Shown here: positions 5,646-5,670 of the stretch, one piece after another | Numbering within the stretch: the first letter of the stretch is position 1 | How the letters are laid out: each line of letters starts with the position of its first letter | NCBI GenBank assembly: GCA_023301645.1 | Contig: JALZUH010000137.1 | Span: 1 to 5,670 of the forward strand | Origin: Akkermansiaceae bacterium | Lineage (GTDB): Bacteria > Verrucomicrobiota > Verrucomicrobiia > Verrucomicrobiales > Akkermansiaceae | Direction: 5' to 3' | Length of the DNA: 5,670 nucleotides | Program-made: the position numbers and the translations under genes | The notes under the pieces: model-generated | Told to the model about the DNA's origin: nothing | Databases searched by the model: none | Seen by the model: only the letters and a program-made list of their open reading frames with translations

Positions 5646-5661
5646 TTCGCGCACATTTCAC
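5646..5661 (+). promoter_or_regulatory. candidate cre-tag (CreB-binding direct repeat)
   Basis: The plus strand reads TTCGC (5646-5650), six bases, then TTCAC (5657-5661). The CreB box known from enterobacteria is TTCAC-N6-TTCAC, so 9 of 10 defined bases match with the exact spacing. It lies about 94-109 bp upstream of the creB start. On the minus strand GTGAAA, a 4/6 match to a -35 box, overlaps the site, with GATAAA 16 nt further on; that promoter reading is weak. The element could autoregulate creBC or serve a divergent gene beyond the right edge. Confidence 0.4.
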
Positions 5662-5670
5662 CATCGCCTG

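Noticed and set aside
1..5670. CRISPR array, insertion sequence, prophage, tRNA or rRNA
   Set aside because: No regularly spaced repeats, transposase or integrase motifs, terminal inverted repeats, or RNA-gene signatures were seen on either strand.

Overview
The window looks like ordinary chromosome from a Gram-negative bacterium of roughly 50% G+C, most probably a member of the Verrucomicrobia. That placement is an inference. It rests on the style of the RHS/YD-repeat fragment at the left edge, on exported SH3/BamE-like small proteins, and on weak or absent Shine-Dalgarno sequences at several starts. No rRNA, tRNA, CRISPR array, insertion sequence or complete mobile element is visible.

Layout. 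At 1-344 (minus strand) is part of an RHS/YD-repeat protein that begins abruptly in the repeat core and runs off the left edge. The A+T-richer stretch 345-808 holds an AT-rich nested dyad, a possible 40-residue single-pass membrane protein (477-599, minus) and the leader of the next gene. At 809-2437 (plus) is a two-gene unit: a CPA1/NhaP-type cation:proton antiporter, then, 15 nt later, a small very basic protein of unknown function. Convergent to it on the minus strand, from 5552 down to 2515, lie creB (OmpR-type response regulator), creC (sensor histidine kinase) and an exported protein with an SH3-like domain plus a BamE/SmpA-like domain. The last 118 bases are the creB leader and promoter region, which carries a near-consensus cre-tag, a 7-bp hairpin and a 13-bp-period direct repeat.

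How the genes work together. CreC and CreB form a cognate pair. CreC's periplasmic domain and kinase core match the Escherichia coli CreC pattern closely, and CreB keeps all phosphorylation and winged-helix residues. A TTCGC-N6-TTCAC element upstream of creB, one base from the known enterobacterial CreB box TTCAC-N6-TTCAC, suggests autoregulation or control of a divergent gene just outside the window. CreD, the usual CreBC-controlled membrane partner, does not directly follow creC; the SH3/BamE-like protein lies there instead. The antiporter unit is probably independent of the Cre system and serves pH or Na+ homeostasis.

I found no convincing wholly new system. The best leads are the cre-tag next to a creBC pair apparently outside the Proteobacteria, the exported protein after creC, and the uncharacterised basic protein behind the antiporter.
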